Positions 7,578-16,818 are shown, numbered from the stretch's first letter. The stretch is 64,000 nt of DNA from Roseiarcus sp050010035 (GCA_050010035.1 JBEKLU010000011.1:1-64000); one strand, 5' to 3'. Notes: generated by a model from the sequence alone, not told the origin. Translations and numbers: made by a program.

Positions 7578-9656
7578 TCACACGGGCGCCGAGGCGCGCC
7601 GGTATTCGCGCGCCGCGGCGAGAAGCGCGAGCGCGGCGTTCTTCAGCGCCGCGGGGGCCAAGTCGGGGCCCGCTTCGCTCGCCGGTTCGCCGTCGGCCTT
7701 GGCGGCGAAGCGCGCGGCGAGCCACAGGCGCGCCGCCTTCGCCTCGGTCTGCGCCGCGTCGGCCGCCTCGCCGCCGGCGCGCAGCGCCAGACGCATCGCC
7801 GAGAGATGCGCGACGACGACGTGGGCGGCGATCAGCATCGCCGACATTTCGTCGAGGCCGCGTTGCGTCGTGCGCGGCTCGCCGCCCATGCGGGCCGCCG
7901 AATCGGAGAGCGCCGCGATCGCCTCGATGACGCCCTTGCGCGCCATGCGATAGTCCTGGTCGGGCGCGTCCCAACGCAACGCCACCGCGGCGAAGGCGGC
8001 GACCTGCGCGATGAGCCGCGCCGCCAAGCGCGGCGCCTCGGCGAACTCCCAGCGCGGCCAGACGTGGCTGAAGAGATGGGCGATCGCGGCGCCGACGAGC
8101 GTGTCGGCGAGGCGCGTTGCGACCGGCGCCGCCTCGGCCGGGTTGATCAGATGCAAGGAAACCAGCGCCATCACCGACGCGCCGACCGAAGCGAGGCGGT
8201 AGTTGGAGCGTATGAAGCCGTGCGTCACCGCCAGCGCGAGGCCTTGCACGATGACCAGCGCGCCGATCGGCGCGTAGGCGACGGCGACGGCGGCGATGAC
8301 GCAGCCGACCAGGGTCCCGACGATCCGATCGTCGCGGCGCTGGCGCGTCCAGCCGTAACTCGCGCGCATGACGACGGCGATCGTCAGCAGCACCCAATTG
8401 CCGTGGCCCGCGCCGCCGAGCGAAACGGCGACGATCGCGCCGGCCATCATCGCCGCGGCGAGTCGCGCCGCATAGCGAAACACCGGCGAGTCCGGCGTGA
8501 GCTGGGCGCCGAGCACGCGCGGATCGTACGAGCGGCGCGGCGCGAAGGCGGAAAGATCGATCTGGCCGATCGCCGCCGCCGCCGCCGCGTCGTCCCCCAA
8601 TGCGCGCTCGAGGCGGCGGATCTGTTCGCGGGCGTCGATGAGGCGCTGCGTCGTCGCTTCGATCGCGGCGCGCTCGGCCGGGCCCGCCTCCTCGCCCGCG
8701 ACGAGGCGCGCGGCTTCGCGACGCATCGCGTCGGTCGCCACGGCATGGCCGGGCGGCAGGCCCGGCTTGGGGTTGGTCAGCAATTCGAGGCTCAAATCCT
8801 GCAGATCGAGCGCGGCGGCGCGCAAGGCGACGCCGATGCGCGCCATCAGGGTCCGCGCCGCGGCGACGGCGCGTAAGGACGTGAGGTCGCATTGGGCGGC
8901 GACCAGCGCGTCGAAAGCGTCGAGCAGAATGCCGATCGTCGCCGCGAGGCGAGCGCGTTCGGGCGTCGCGCGCGGCCGATCGAGCAGCAGCGCGCGCGCC
9001 GACTGCAACTGCTCGGCCAGAGCGGCCTGCTGGCGGATCGCCGCGCCGTAGGCCTCGGTGACGTCGATCGCCGGATCGGTGAAGCGCGCGATGGCTCTCA
9101 GATACGCCGCCAATTCGCGAAAGCACTCGCTCGCCATCAGGCGCCGGTCGCTGGCGCCGCTGAGCCGCGTCGCGACCAGCGCCAGGCCGATATAGGCGAG
9201 GCCGCCGCCGGCGAAGATCGCCTCGTTGGCGAACGCGCGCGCGGCGTCGGCCGGCGGCAGGCCCATGACGAAGACCATGGGAATGAGCAGTTGCGCGCTC
9301 AAGGACAGCGCCCAGCGGCCGAAGCCGGTCACCATCCCGGCGCAAAAGGCGATGACGCCGATGGCGGCGACCGTCGCCGTCGCCGAGGCGCCGGCGAGCT
9401 GGATCGCCGAGGTCGAGGCGAGAGCGAGGGCGAAGCCGACGAGCATGGCGCGCGCCTTGACGCGCCACGGCGCGGGAAAGTCGCTGATGCTCGCGGAAAT
9501 CGCGCCGAGAGTCGCGGGCTGGCCGGCGGCGAAGCCGAGCGACGCGGACGCCGCCACCGCCACCGCCATGACGGCGAGCGCGACGCTCAGCCCGTTGACG
9601 ATATGCTGGCCGACGAAGAGCTTGAGCAGGGTGGGAGAGCGAAGCCAGGTGCGCAT
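7578..9656 (-). CDS. FUSC family inner-membrane protein
   Basis: The 692-residue protein has two blocks of hydrophobic helices (about residues 15-170 and 370-500), each followed by a helical soluble stretch, the layout of the FUSC/YccS/AaeB superfamily associated with aromatic acid or fusaric acid efflux. The repeated motif around GGAGHGNWVLLTIAVVMR and GTLVGCVIA in the second block is the FUSC-like core. The ATG at 9656 is chosen because AAAGG precedes it; the longer frame upstream is arginine-rich. It is convergent with the Kef gene, with two bases between the stops. The position beside an aromatic catabolic cluster fits acid efflux, but that is inference. Confidence 0.85.
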   Translation of the reverse strand: MRTWLRSPTLLKLFVGQHIVNGLSVALAVMAVAVAASASLGFAAGQPATLGAISASISDFPAPWRVKARAMLVGFALALASTSAIQLAGASATATVAAIGVIAFCAGMVTGFGRWALSLSAQLLIPMVFVMGLPPADAARAFANEAIFAGGGLAYIGLALVATRLSGASDRRLMASECFRELAAYLRAIARFTDPAIDVTEAYGAAIRQQAALAEQLQSARALLLDRPRATPERARLAATIGILLDAFDALVAAQCDLTSLRAVAAARTLMARIGVALRAAALDLQDLSLELLTNPKPGLPPGHAVATDAMRREAARLVAGEEAGPAERAAIEATTQRLIDAREQIRRLERALGDDAAAAAAIGQIDLSAFAPRRSYDPRVLGAQLTPDSPVFRYAARLAAAMMAGAIVAVSLGGAGHGNWVLLTIAVVMRASYGWTRQRRDDRIVGTLVGCVIAAVAVAYAPIGALVIVQGLALAVTHGFIRSNYRLASVGASVMALVSLHLINPAEAAPVATRLADTLVGAAIAHLFSHVWPRWEFAEAPRLAARLIAQVAAFAAVALRWDAPDQDYRMARKGVIEAIAALSDSAARMGGEPRTTQRGLDEMSAMLIAAHVVVAHLSAMRLALRAGGEAADAAQTEAKAARLWLAARFAAKADGEPASEAGPDLAPAALKNAALALLAAAREYRRASAPV

Positions 9657-9717
9657 CGGACCTTTCGCGCGGCCGGGCGCGCGCCGTTCGCGCGCCCCTT
9701 TCGAACCGGCGCGCGCC

Positions 9718-10926
9718 CTAGACCTTGACGAACGGGCATCCGCCTTTCGCCAGAGGCCGCCACGCGTCTTCCGCCGCGATGGTGGAAACGAGCTTGAAAT
9801 AATCCCATTCGCCCTTCGACTCCGCAACCGTCTTGGTCGCCAGCAGGTGCATCGGATGCAGCTTGCGTCCGTCGACGCGGATCGAGCCCTTGCCGAACAG
9901 CGGATCGTCGGTCGGGATCGCCTTCATCGCGTCGACGAGCTTGACGCCGTCGTCGGCGCTTCCCGTCTGGGCCATCGCCTTCATCAGGTGCGCGGTAGCC
10001 GCGTACATGCCCGCGTGCATGTCATTGGGCTTCATCTTCGAGGGATGAGCCGCCTGGAAGCGCTCGGCGAAGGCGCGCGAGCCGTCGTTGAGGTCCCAGT
10101 AGAACGCGGTGCAGATCATCGCGTTCTGCACCGCAGCGAGCCCGAGGGCGGGAATGTTGGTGACGTTGAGAATGAGCCCGGCGAGCCGCTGCTTGTCGCC
10201 GAGGCCGAATTCGTGCGCCTGCTTGAAGGAGGTGTTGGTATCGCCGCCGGCGTTGGCGAAAGCGACGACGTCGGCGCCCGAGGCCTGCGCCTGCAACAGG
10301 AACGAGGAGAAATCCGAGGTGTTGATTGGGTGGCGCGCCACGCCCACGACCTTGCCTCCCGCCGCCTCCACCGCCGCGGCGCAATTGCCTTCCATGTCCT
10401 TGCCGAAGGCGTAGTCGGCGGTGATGAAGAACCAGGTCTTGCCGCCCGCTTCGGTCAGCGCCTTGCCGATGCTGTTGCCGAGCGCGTAGGTGTCGTAGGT
10501 CCAGTGGACGAAATTCCTCGCGCATTTCGGCCCCGTCAGCGCCGACGTGCCGGCGCCCGAGCCGATCACCGCCTTGTTCTTCTCGGTGGCGATCGCCAGC
10601 ACGGCGAGCGCCACCGCCGAATTCGGCAGATCCATGATGACGTCGACGGATTCGGAGTCGATCCAGCGGCGGGCGATCCCCGCCCCGACGTCCGGCTTGT
10701 TCTGATGGTCGGCCGAGATGATTTCGACGGGAACGCCCAGCTTGGCCGAGAGATCGTCGACCGCCAGTCTGGCGGCGATCACCGAGCCGACGCCCTGGTA
10801 GTCGGCGTAAACGCTCGACATGTCGTTCATGACGCCGATCTTCAGCGGACGCGCGGCGCCGGCGAAGGCCGAACGCGGCGCCAGAGCCAAGGCGGCGCCC
10901 CCCAACAGGACTTGTCTGCGGTTCAT
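9718..10926 (-). CDS. Periplasmic substrate-binding protein of a Liv-type ABC importer
   Basis: Class I (LivJ/LivK-like) binding protein of 402 residues with an N-terminal export signal. The opening NRRQVLLGGAALALA and the cleavage-like AFA before residue 23 suggest a twin-arginine or Sec signal. Family motifs include KIGVMNDMSSVYADYQG and ITADYAFGKDMEG. It is the last gene of the leftward aromatic operon, 78 bp after marR. In R. palustris related binding proteins (CouP) bind p-coumarate and similar lignin monomers, so a hydroxycinnamate ligand is plausible. No permease or ATPase is adjacent on this strand; those of the divergent operon may serve it. Confidence 0.87.
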   Translation of the reverse strand: MNRRQVLLGGAALALAPRSAFAGAARPLKIGVMNDMSSVYADYQGVGSVIAARLAVDDLSAKLGVPVEIISADHQNKPDVGAGIARRWIDSESVDVIMDLPNSAVALAVLAIATEKNKAVIGSGAGTSALTGPKCARNFVHWTYDTYALGNSIGKALTEAGGKTWFFITADYAFGKDMEGNCAAAVEAAGGKVVGVARHPINTSDFSSFLLQAQASGADVVAFANAGGDTNTSFKQAHEFGLGDKQRLAGLILNVTNIPALGLAAVQNAMICTAFYWDLNDGSRAFAERFQAAHPSKMKPNDMHAGMYAATAHLMKAMAQTGSADDGVKLVDAMKAIPTDDPLFGKGSIRVDGRKLHPMHLLATKTVAESKGEWDYFKLVSTIAAEDAWRPLAKGGCPFVKV

Positions 10927-11004
10927 CGTTTTTCCTCCCTTGATGCCGACGCGCTTTTCGCGCCTTTCGCGGTTCTCGCCGACCGCCGAGCGTCGCCTTT
11001 CGGC

Positions 11005-11511
11005 CTATTCGATTTTCGCCAGGCGGCGCAGCAGCGCGACGAGCGTTTCGCGGCCCTGCGGCCCGAGAAGCCGCGCGATCGCCTCTTCCTGTTGGGATTG
11101 GGCGAGGCGCGCCCGCGCGACGAGTTCGTTTCCCCGCTGCGTCAAGACCAAGGCGTGCGAGCGGCGATCGGCGTCCGAGCGCAGGCGCTCGGCGAGGCCG
11201 CGGCGCTCGAGTTCGTCCATCATCGCCACGAAGTTCGGCCGCTGGATGCCGAGCGCCCCGGCGATCTCCGACTGCTTGCGGCCGGGATTGTCGCCGATCG
11301 CGACCAGCGCCGAATATTGCGCCGGCGACAGGTCGAGCGAGGCGAAGCGCCGGTTGAAATCGTCGAACACCGCGAGCTGGGCCCTGCGCAAGGGATAGCC
11401 GGTGATCCCGGTCAGCGCGGAGAGGTCGAGAGGGTTGTCGACCGGCGCGGCTTCGCCGGCCTCCTGCGGGGCCGGCGCCGACCGGGGAGTTCGGGCGCGT
11501 CTAACCGCCAT
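11005..11511 (-). CDS. MarR family transcriptional regulator (CouR/HcaR-like)
   Basis: A 168-residue winged-helix regulator. The helix-turn-helix spans about residues 75-105 (GRKQSEIAGALGIQRPNFVAMMDELERRGL) and the wing has the SDADRRSHALVLT motif, the DxRS-type signature of MarR proteins. It overlaps the thioesterase gene by 11 bp within the hydroxycinnamate operon. CouR of R. palustris and HcaR of Agrobacterium are MarR repressors released by hydroxycinnamoyl-CoA, so this protein probably represses its own operon. A matching inverted repeat overlaps the operon promoter near 16.8 kb. Confidence 0.88.
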   Translation of the reverse strand: MAVRRARTPRSAPAPQEAGEAAPVDNPLDLSALTGITGYPLRRAQLAVFDDFNRRFASLDLSPAQYSALVAIGDNPGRKQSEIAGALGIQRPNFVAMMDELERRGLAERLRSDADRRSHALVLTQRGNELVARARLAQSQQEEAIARLLGPQGRETLVALLRRLAKIE

Positions 11512-11953
11512 CCGCCGCCTCGCTATGGCCGGAGAGCCGCGCGATCACGATCGGCGGAATCGGGTGGGCCTTGACCCGTCGGGGGTCGTCGGGATGCGCG
11601 CCGACCCAGACGCGCGTCCCGCGCGCCTCGACCGCGAGCCGTTCGCCGCCCTCCTCCAGCTTGAAGACCTTGTGCTCGACGTCGAAGCTGGAATGGCGGA
11701 ACGCGGCGACTTGCGTTTCGATGACGATGTCGTCGCCGTAAGCCGCCGAGGCGATGAAGGTGGCGCGCGTGTCGACCATGGGATAGCCGGTGGCGCCGAA
11801 TTCGCGCAGCAGGTCGCGCTTTTTCCAGCCGGCCGCCTCGAACAGGTGATGGGTGGACGTGTCGAACATCTCGAAATAGCGGGGATGAAACACGATCCCG
11901 GCGGGATCGCAGTCCGCCCATTCTATCCGCACGGCGCGACGGATGACCAGCAT
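11501..11953 (-). CDS. 4-hydroxybenzoyl-CoA thioesterase family protein
   Basis: Hot-dog-fold acyl-CoA thioesterase of 150 residues. EWADCDPAGIVFHPRYFEMFD contains the catalytic Asp16, equivalent to Asp17 of the Pseudomonas CBS3 4-hydroxybenzoyl-CoA thioesterase. In this operon it would release 4-hydroxybenzoate (or vanillate) from the aroyl-CoA made by the thiolase. It lies 9 bp after the SDR gene and overlaps marR. The aroyl specificity comes from the motif and context; other short-chain thioesters are possible. Confidence 0.88.
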   Translation of the reverse strand: MLVIRRAVRIEWADCDPAGIVFHPRYFEMFDTSTHHLFEAAGWKKRDLLREFGATGYPMVDTRATFIASAAYGDDIVIETQVAAFRHSSFDVEHKVFKLEEGGERLAVEARGTRVWVGAHPDDPRRVKAHPIPPIVIARLSGHSEAADGG

Positions 11954-11962
11954 GGCCGAGCC

Positions 11963-12724
11963 TCAGCGCGGCTGCATGCGCAGGGCGCCGTCGATGCGGA
12001 TGGTCTCGCCGTTGAGATAGGCGTTCTCGACGATGTGCGCCGCCAGGGCCGCGTATTCCCTGGGCTCGCCCAGACGCGCGGGGTAGGGAACGGCGCGCCC
12101 GAGCGAGTCCTGCGCCTCTTGCGGCAGGCCGAGCATCATCGGCGTCAGGAACAAACCCGGCGCGATCGTGTTGACGCGAATGCCGAACTGCGCCAGTTCG
12201 CGCGCGATCGGCAAGGTCATGGCGACGACGCCGCCTTTCGAGGCGGAATAGGCGGCCTGGCCGATCTGGCCCTCGTAGGCCGCCACCGAGGCGGTCGAGA
12301 TGATGACGCCTCTTTCGCCGCCCTCGAGCGGGGAGAGCTTGGCCATCGCCGCCGCGACGAGCCGGATCATGTTGAACGTGCCGACGAGATTGACCCGAAT
12401 CACCGTTTCGAAATCGGCGAGCGGCTGCGGCCCGTCGCGCCCGACCACCCGCTTGGGGGTGCCGATGCCGGCGCAATTGATCAGGATGCGCGCCGTGCCG
12501 TGGACCGCGGCGGCCTTGGCGATCGCCTCGTCGGCCGAGGCGGCGTCGGCGACGTCGCACGGCGTGGCGAGGCCGCCGATCGCCTTGGCGACGTCTTGCG
12601 CCGCCTGGACGTTGCGGTCGACGATCGCGACACGGGCGCCCTTGGCGGCGAAGGCCTCCGCCGTCGCCCTGCCCAATCCCGAACCGCCCCCGGTGACGAT
12701 CGCCGCTACGCCTGAAAGATTCAT
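11963..12724 (-). CDS. SDR family 3-hydroxyacyl-CoA dehydrogenase
   Basis: Short-chain dehydrogenase of 253 residues. The cofactor motif TGGGSGLG is at residues 11-18, DRN after beta-2 favours NAD, the NxAG element appears as NCAGIG, and the catalytic Ser plus YSASK are present near residues 145-165. It resembles type II 3-hydroxyacyl-CoA dehydrogenases (HSD17B10-like). In this operon it would oxidise the beta-hydroxy-phenylpropionyl-CoA made by the crotonase to the beta-keto thioester. The Agrobacterium fabrum ferulate pathway uses an equivalent dehydrogenase. Confidence 0.88.
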   Translation of the reverse strand: MNLSGVAAIVTGGGSGLGRATAEAFAAKGARVAIVDRNVQAAQDVAKAIGGLATPCDVADAASADEAIAKAAAVHGTARILINCAGIGTPKRVVGRDGPQPLADFETVIRVNLVGTFNMIRLVAAAMAKLSPLEGGERGVIISTASVAAYEGQIGQAAYSASKGGVVAMTLPIARELAQFGIRVNTIAPGLFLTPMMLGLPQEAQDSLGRAVPYPARLGEPREYAALAAHIVENAYLNGETIRIDGALRMQPR

Positions 12725-12740
12725 TGCGCTCTCCTTCCGA

Positions 12741-13994
12741 TCAATGAGCGACCGCCGGGTTTTCGACGATCATCGCGATTCCCTGTCCGCCGCCGATACA
12801 CGCCGAAGCGACGCCATAACGCAAGCCCTCGCGCCGCAATTGGCGCGAGAGGGTGAGCGCGAGTCGCACGCCGGTCGCCCCGAGCGGATGGCCGATGGCG
12901 ATGGCGCCGCCGTTGACGTTGAGCTTGGCCTCGTCGAGCCCGAGCTCGCGCGAGCAGGCCATCGCCTGCGCGCCGAAGGCCTCATTGATCTCGATGCGGT
13001 CGATTGCGGTGAGCGCGAGCCCGGCGCGCGCGCAAACGGCGCGAATGGCGGGAACCGGGCCGATGCCCATGAATCGCGGCTCCACGCCGACGGACGCGCA
13101 GGCGACGACGCGCGTCAGCGGCGCCTTGGCCCGCGCCTTCAGCCACTTGCCCGAGGCGACGACGACGCTCGCCGCGCCGTCGACCACCGCCGAGGAATTG
13201 CCCCCGGTTTGCACGCCGCCGAAAGCCGGACGGATCTTGGCCAGCGATTCGAGCGGCGAGGGCCGCACGTGAGAGTCCTCGCGCACCGCCTCGCCCTTGG
13301 CTTTGAGCCTGAGCGCGCGCGGATTGTAGCCCTCGCGTTCGAAGGTCTCGTCGGCGACGGCGACGATCTCGTCGTCGAAGAAGCCGGCGGCGCGCGCCGC
13401 CAGCGCCCGCGCGAAAGAGCGCGCGGCGAAGGCGTCGACTTCGGCGCGCGAGATCGCGTAGCGCTTGGCGAGGTTCTCCGCCGTGCCGCCCATCGTCGTG
13501 TCGCAGGAGGTGTCGAGCAGCGCCTCCCAGAGGAAGTCCTTGAACTCCACCTGTCCCATGCGGAACCCGCCGCGGTGGGTGTAGGCGGCGACCGGGTTGC
13601 GGCTCATCGATTCGGCGCCGACGCACAGCGCGACGTCGGCGCGCCCGAGCGAGACGGCGTCGGCGCCCTGCGCGATCGCCTCGATGCCGGTGCCGCAAAT
13701 GCGCTGCACCAGCAGCGCGGGAACCTCGATCCGCGCGCCGCAATAAAGGCCGATGTGACGCGGCAGGAAAAAGGCGTCGAAGCTCGCCTGCGCCACGTTG
13801 CCGGCGACGACCGCGCCGATCTCGTCGCCGGAAATTCCGGCCCGCGCCAACGCCGCCCGCCCGGCCTTGATCCCCAGCTCGATGGGCGAGACCAGCGAGA
13901 AGGCGCCGTTGTAGTCGACGAAAGGCGTGCGCGCCCCCTCGACGATGAAGGCGTCGTCGAATGCGCTGACGAGCGCTCCGGGTGTATCGTTCAT
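12741..13994 (-). CDS. Thiolase family acetyl-CoA acyltransferase
   Basis: Thiolase of 417 residues. The nucleophilic Cys100 lies in RICGTGIEA, the C-terminal histidine in NGGAIAIGHPLGATG, and the second cysteine in CIGGGQG. It would cleave the beta-ketoacyl-CoA with CoA to give acetyl-CoA and the aroyl-CoA. It is 16 bp upstream of the SDR gene and 14 bp downstream of the ligase, so it belongs to the same transcript. The N-terminus is slightly extended relative to biosynthetic thiolases. The aromatic substrate is inferred from neighbours. Confidence 0.9.
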   Translation of the reverse strand: MNDTPGALVSAFDDAFIVEGARTPFVDYNGAFSLVSPIELGIKAGRAALARAGISGDEIGAVVAGNVAQASFDAFFLPRHIGLYCGARIEVPALLVQRICGTGIEAIAQGADAVSLGRADVALCVGAESMSRNPVAAYTHRGGFRMGQVEFKDFLWEALLDTSCDTTMGGTAENLAKRYAISRAEVDAFAARSFARALAARAAGFFDDEIVAVADETFEREGYNPRALRLKAKGEAVREDSHVRPSPLESLAKIRPAFGGVQTGGNSSAVVDGAASVVVASGKWLKARAKAPLTRVVACASVGVEPRFMGIGPVPAIRAVCARAGLALTAIDRIEINEAFGAQAMACSRELGLDEAKLNVNGGAIAIGHPLGATGVRLALTLSRQLRREGLRYGVASACIGGGQGIAMIVENPAVAH

Positions 13995-14008
13995 TGCGGC
14001 CCTTTCCT

Positions 14009-15862
14009 CTATATGCGGACGATGTGCGGCCGGGCTTCGGGCGCGTAGAGCGCCTCGACGTCGGCCGAGCGATTGGCGAGCACGGCGCGCTGGTTGAGCG
14101 AACCCTTGTCGGTCGCCTCGCCGAGATCGATCGAGGGCGGTTCGGCGAGCAGCGCCAGGCGCGTGACGCGGGTCGAGGAGCCGGTCGCCTTGCGCGCCAG
14201 CGCCGCGAGGCGCTCCTGGAACGCGTCCTTGACGCGCTCGTCGGCGAGCACGTCGGCGAAGGGCGCCTCGGCGGCGAGATGCGGCGCGAGCTTGCGCGTC
14301 GCCTGCTCGTCGGGGAAGACCAGCATGCCCACTTCGTCGCGGTCATGGCCGGCGACGGCCGCGTCCCTGACGAGCGGATCGAACGCGGCGACGAAGTGGC
14401 CGCGCAGCGGGCCGACGCTGACCCATGTCCCCGTCGCGAGCTTGAAATCCTCGGCGATGCGGCCGTCGAATTCGAAACCGGCGGCGAAGTTGTTGGGCTC
14501 GGCGAGGCGCAGGGCGTCGCCGATGGCGTAGAAGCCTTCCTCGTCGAACGCGCTTTGGCTGAGATCGGGCCGCCGCCAGTATCCCGGCGTGATGTTGGGG
14601 CCGCGCAGGCGAGCCTCCAGCTTGCCGGCGTTGGGCGTTAGTTTCAGTTCGACGCCGCGGTGCGGCACGCCGACGATGCCCGGGCGATCGGCCTCGCGCA
14701 CGTTGATCAGCGCGCCCGGCGAGGTCTCGGTGGAGCCGAGCGAGGTGGTCATGGCGACGGGATGGCCGAGCGTCGCGATCGCGAGATCGCGATAGGCGTC
14801 CCACATCGGCTTGGAAAGCGAGGCGCCGGCGTAGAAGATCAGCTTCAGCCGCGAGAAGAAATTGCGGCGCAGCGGCTCGTCCTGTTGCAGGTGAGGCAGC
14901 AGCGCCTCGAACCCCTTGGGCACGTTGAAATAGACAGTCGGCGCGATTTCGCGCAGGTTGGCGACGGTCGCGCCGATGGCGGCCGGAAGGGGCTTGCCTT
15001 CGTCGACGTAGAACGCGCCGCCGTTGTAGAGCGCGATGTTGAAGTCGTGGTTGGAGCCGAACGTGTGCGACCACGGCAGCCAGTCCACCAGCGTCGGCGG
15101 CTCGTCCTTGAGGAAGACCAGCGCCTCGCCGAGCATCGCCTGATTGGAGCAGAGCATGCGCTGGGTGTTGATCACCGCCTTGGGAAAGCCGGTCGAGCCG
15201 GAGGTGAGCAGGAACTTGGCGATCGAGTCCGGCCCGACCGCGGCGCGCGCCGACAGCGCCGCCGAGGAAATCGACCGCTCGACGAGGCTGGAGAAGGGCG
15301 TGGCGCCGACGGCCTCGGCGCTGTCGTCGCCGGCGACGATCTCGATGCCGCGCTCTTTCGCCTTGCCCAGCGCGCGGCCGTAGGCGCGCCCGTCGGCGGC
15401 GTAGACGAGCCCCGGCGTCATGAGATCGAAGGCGTAGGCGATCTTGCCCAAGTCGCGCGAAACCAGGGAATAGGCGGTCGATATCGGGCATGTCGGGGCG
15501 CCGACCGCCATGCCCGCGAGCGACAGCAGCGCATGGTCGATGCTGTTGCCGGAGAGGATCAGCGGCGGATTCTCTTCCGACAGGCCGCGCGCCAGCAGCG
15601 CCGCGCCGATGTGCAGGATCTTCTCGTAGGCCGCGCCGAAGGTCAGCGTGCGCCAGCGGCCGTCGGCGGCGCGTTCGGCCAGGAACACGCGGTCGGGCGC
15701 GACGCGAGCCCAATGCTCGAGGCGATCGATCAGCGAGGGCGCATAAGGCGGCAGCGGCTTGGCCGAGCGCACGACGATGACGCCGTCGGGCCGGGTCTCG
15801 ACCACCGGATCGAGCGCGCCGAACAGGCGCGAGGACGTCGTCACGGGATTGGCGGCATGCAT
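14009..15862 (-). CDS. Feruloyl/p-coumaroyl-CoA synthetase (AMP-forming)
   Basis: Acyl-adenylate-forming ligase of 617 residues that activates a hydroxycinnamic acid with ATP and CoA. The AMP-binding P-loop reads LLTSGSTGFPKAV. TSLGSTETSPG is the A5 motif, and the C-terminal catalytic lysine is in ATDKGSLNQRA. The length and the PLPPYAPSLIDRLEHWARVAPDRVFLAER opening resemble the Fcs/CouB group rather than 4CL. It is 80 bp after the crotonase gene. The alternatives are other aryl-propenoic acids; exact preference cannot be read. Confidence 0.88.
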   Translation of the reverse strand: MHAANPVTTSSRLFGALDPVVETRPDGVIVVRSAKPLPPYAPSLIDRLEHWARVAPDRVFLAERAADGRWRTLTFGAAYEKILHIGAALLARGLSEENPPLILSGNSIDHALLSLAGMAVGAPTCPISTAYSLVSRDLGKIAYAFDLMTPGLVYAADGRAYGRALGKAKERGIEIVAGDDSAEAVGATPFSSLVERSISSAALSARAAVGPDSIAKFLLTSGSTGFPKAVINTQRMLCSNQAMLGEALVFLKDEPPTLVDWLPWSHTFGSNHDFNIALYNGGAFYVDEGKPLPAAIGATVANLREIAPTVYFNVPKGFEALLPHLQQDEPLRRNFFSRLKLIFYAGASLSKPMWDAYRDLAIATLGHPVAMTTSLGSTETSPGALINVREADRPGIVGVPHRGVELKLTPNAGKLEARLRGPNITPGYWRRPDLSQSAFDEEGFYAIGDALRLAEPNNFAAGFEFDGRIAEDFKLATGTWVSVGPLRGHFVAAFDPLVRDAAVAGHDRDEVGMLVFPDEQATRKLAPHLAAEAPFADVLADERVKDAFQERLAALARKATGSSTRVTRLALLAEPPSIDLGEATDKGSLNQRAVLANRSADVEALYAPEARPHIVRI

Positions 15863-15943
15863 CGCTTCGCTCCCCTGGTTGGCCGCGCGCCGCGGCGCGC
15901 CGGTCGTTTCTTCCCCACATCGTCCTTTTCTAGGCCGCAGCGG

Positions 15944-16756
15944 TCAGCCCGGCCGTTTCGTCTTGCCCGCGCGCTTCTCCAGGAAGGCGCGCATGCGCGC
16001 CTTCGCCTCGTCGTCGCCTTGCGCGACCGCGGCGACGAGGGATTCCATGAGATAGCCGACGCGCGGATCGCTGTCGGCGATGCGCGGCAGGGCCTGAATC
16101 ACCGCGAAATTGGACAGCGGCGCATTGCCGGCCATGCCTTGCGCCAGCGTTAGCGCCTTGTCGAAGCCTTCGCCCTCGCCGACCAGATATTGCGCCAGGC
16201 CGATCCGCGCGCCCTCCTCGGCCCCGTAGGAGCGCCCGGTCAGCATCATGTCCGCCATGCGGGCGACGCCGATGAGGCGGGGGAGGCGCACCGAGCCGCC
16301 GCCGCCGACGAAAAGGCCGCGCTGGCCCTCGGGCAGGGCGTAGAAGGCGGAAGGCTCGGAGACTCGCACATGGGCCGCCGCGGCGAGCTCCAGCCCGCCT
16401 CCGATCACCGCGCCCTTGAGGACGGCGACGACGGGAATGGAGCCGAATTCGATTCTTTCGAAACAGCGGTGCCAGACGCGCGAATGGAACATGCCGGCGG
16501 CCGCGTCGAGTTCGCGCATTTCGTTCAGATCCAGCCCGGCCGAGAAGTTCGGGCCGCAGCCGTGGATCACCGCGGCGCGCACGCCCGACGGGATCGCGGA
16601 GAAACAGGCGTCCAGCGCCTCGATCGTCTCGTCGTTGATGGCGTTGCGCTTGGCCTGGCGGTCGAGGCCGACGACGAGGACGGCGCCGCGCCGCTCGATG
16701 GCGAGCGGGGCGCCGGTCTTTGCCGCCGCTCGCGCGTCGTCATAGGCGTTCGCCAT
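15944..16756 (-). CDS. Crotonase family enoyl-CoA hydratase
   Basis: Crotonase-fold protein of 270 residues. The oxyanion motif is AVIGGGLELAAAAHVRV, and both catalytic glutamates of classical hydratases are kept (in GGLELA and LPEGQRG). It would hydrate the double bond of a hydroxycinnamoyl-CoA. With a dehydrogenase, thiolase and thioesterase downstream, a hydratase role fits better than the hydratase-lyase (aldehyde-forming) role of CouA/Ech. It is the first gene of the leftward operon; its ATG at 16756 is 33 bases from the operator-like repeat. Confidence 0.88.
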   Translation of the reverse strand: MANAYDDARAAAKTGAPLAIERRGAVLVVGLDRQAKRNAINDETIEALDACFSAIPSGVRAAVIHGCGPNFSAGLDLNEMRELDAAAGMFHSRVWHRCFERIEFGSIPVVAVLKGAVIGGGLELAAAAHVRVSEPSAFYALPEGQRGLFVGGGGSVRLPRLIGVARMADMMLTGRSYGAEEGARIGLAQYLVGEGEGFDKALTLAQGMAGNAPLSNFAVIQALPRIADSDPRVGYLMESLVAAVAQGDDEAKARMRAFLEKRAGKTKRPG

Positions 16757-16788
16757 CCCCGTCCCCGATCTTGCTTGCGACGGAGATA

Positions 16789-16818
16789 GTTATATCTGAT
16801 AACAATAACCGCCGTCAA
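16789..16818 (-). promoter_or_regulatory. Sigma-70 promoter with overlapping MarR-like operator for the hydroxycinnamate operon
   Basis: On the minus strand TTGACG (16818-16813) is followed by a 17-base spacer and ATATAA (16795-16790). The 15-base inverted repeat GTTATCAGATATAAC (16803-16789, perfect 5-bp arms) covers the -10 element. A repressor bound there would block RNA polymerase, as expected for the MarR protein in the operon. The binding partner is inference. Confidence 0.65.
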
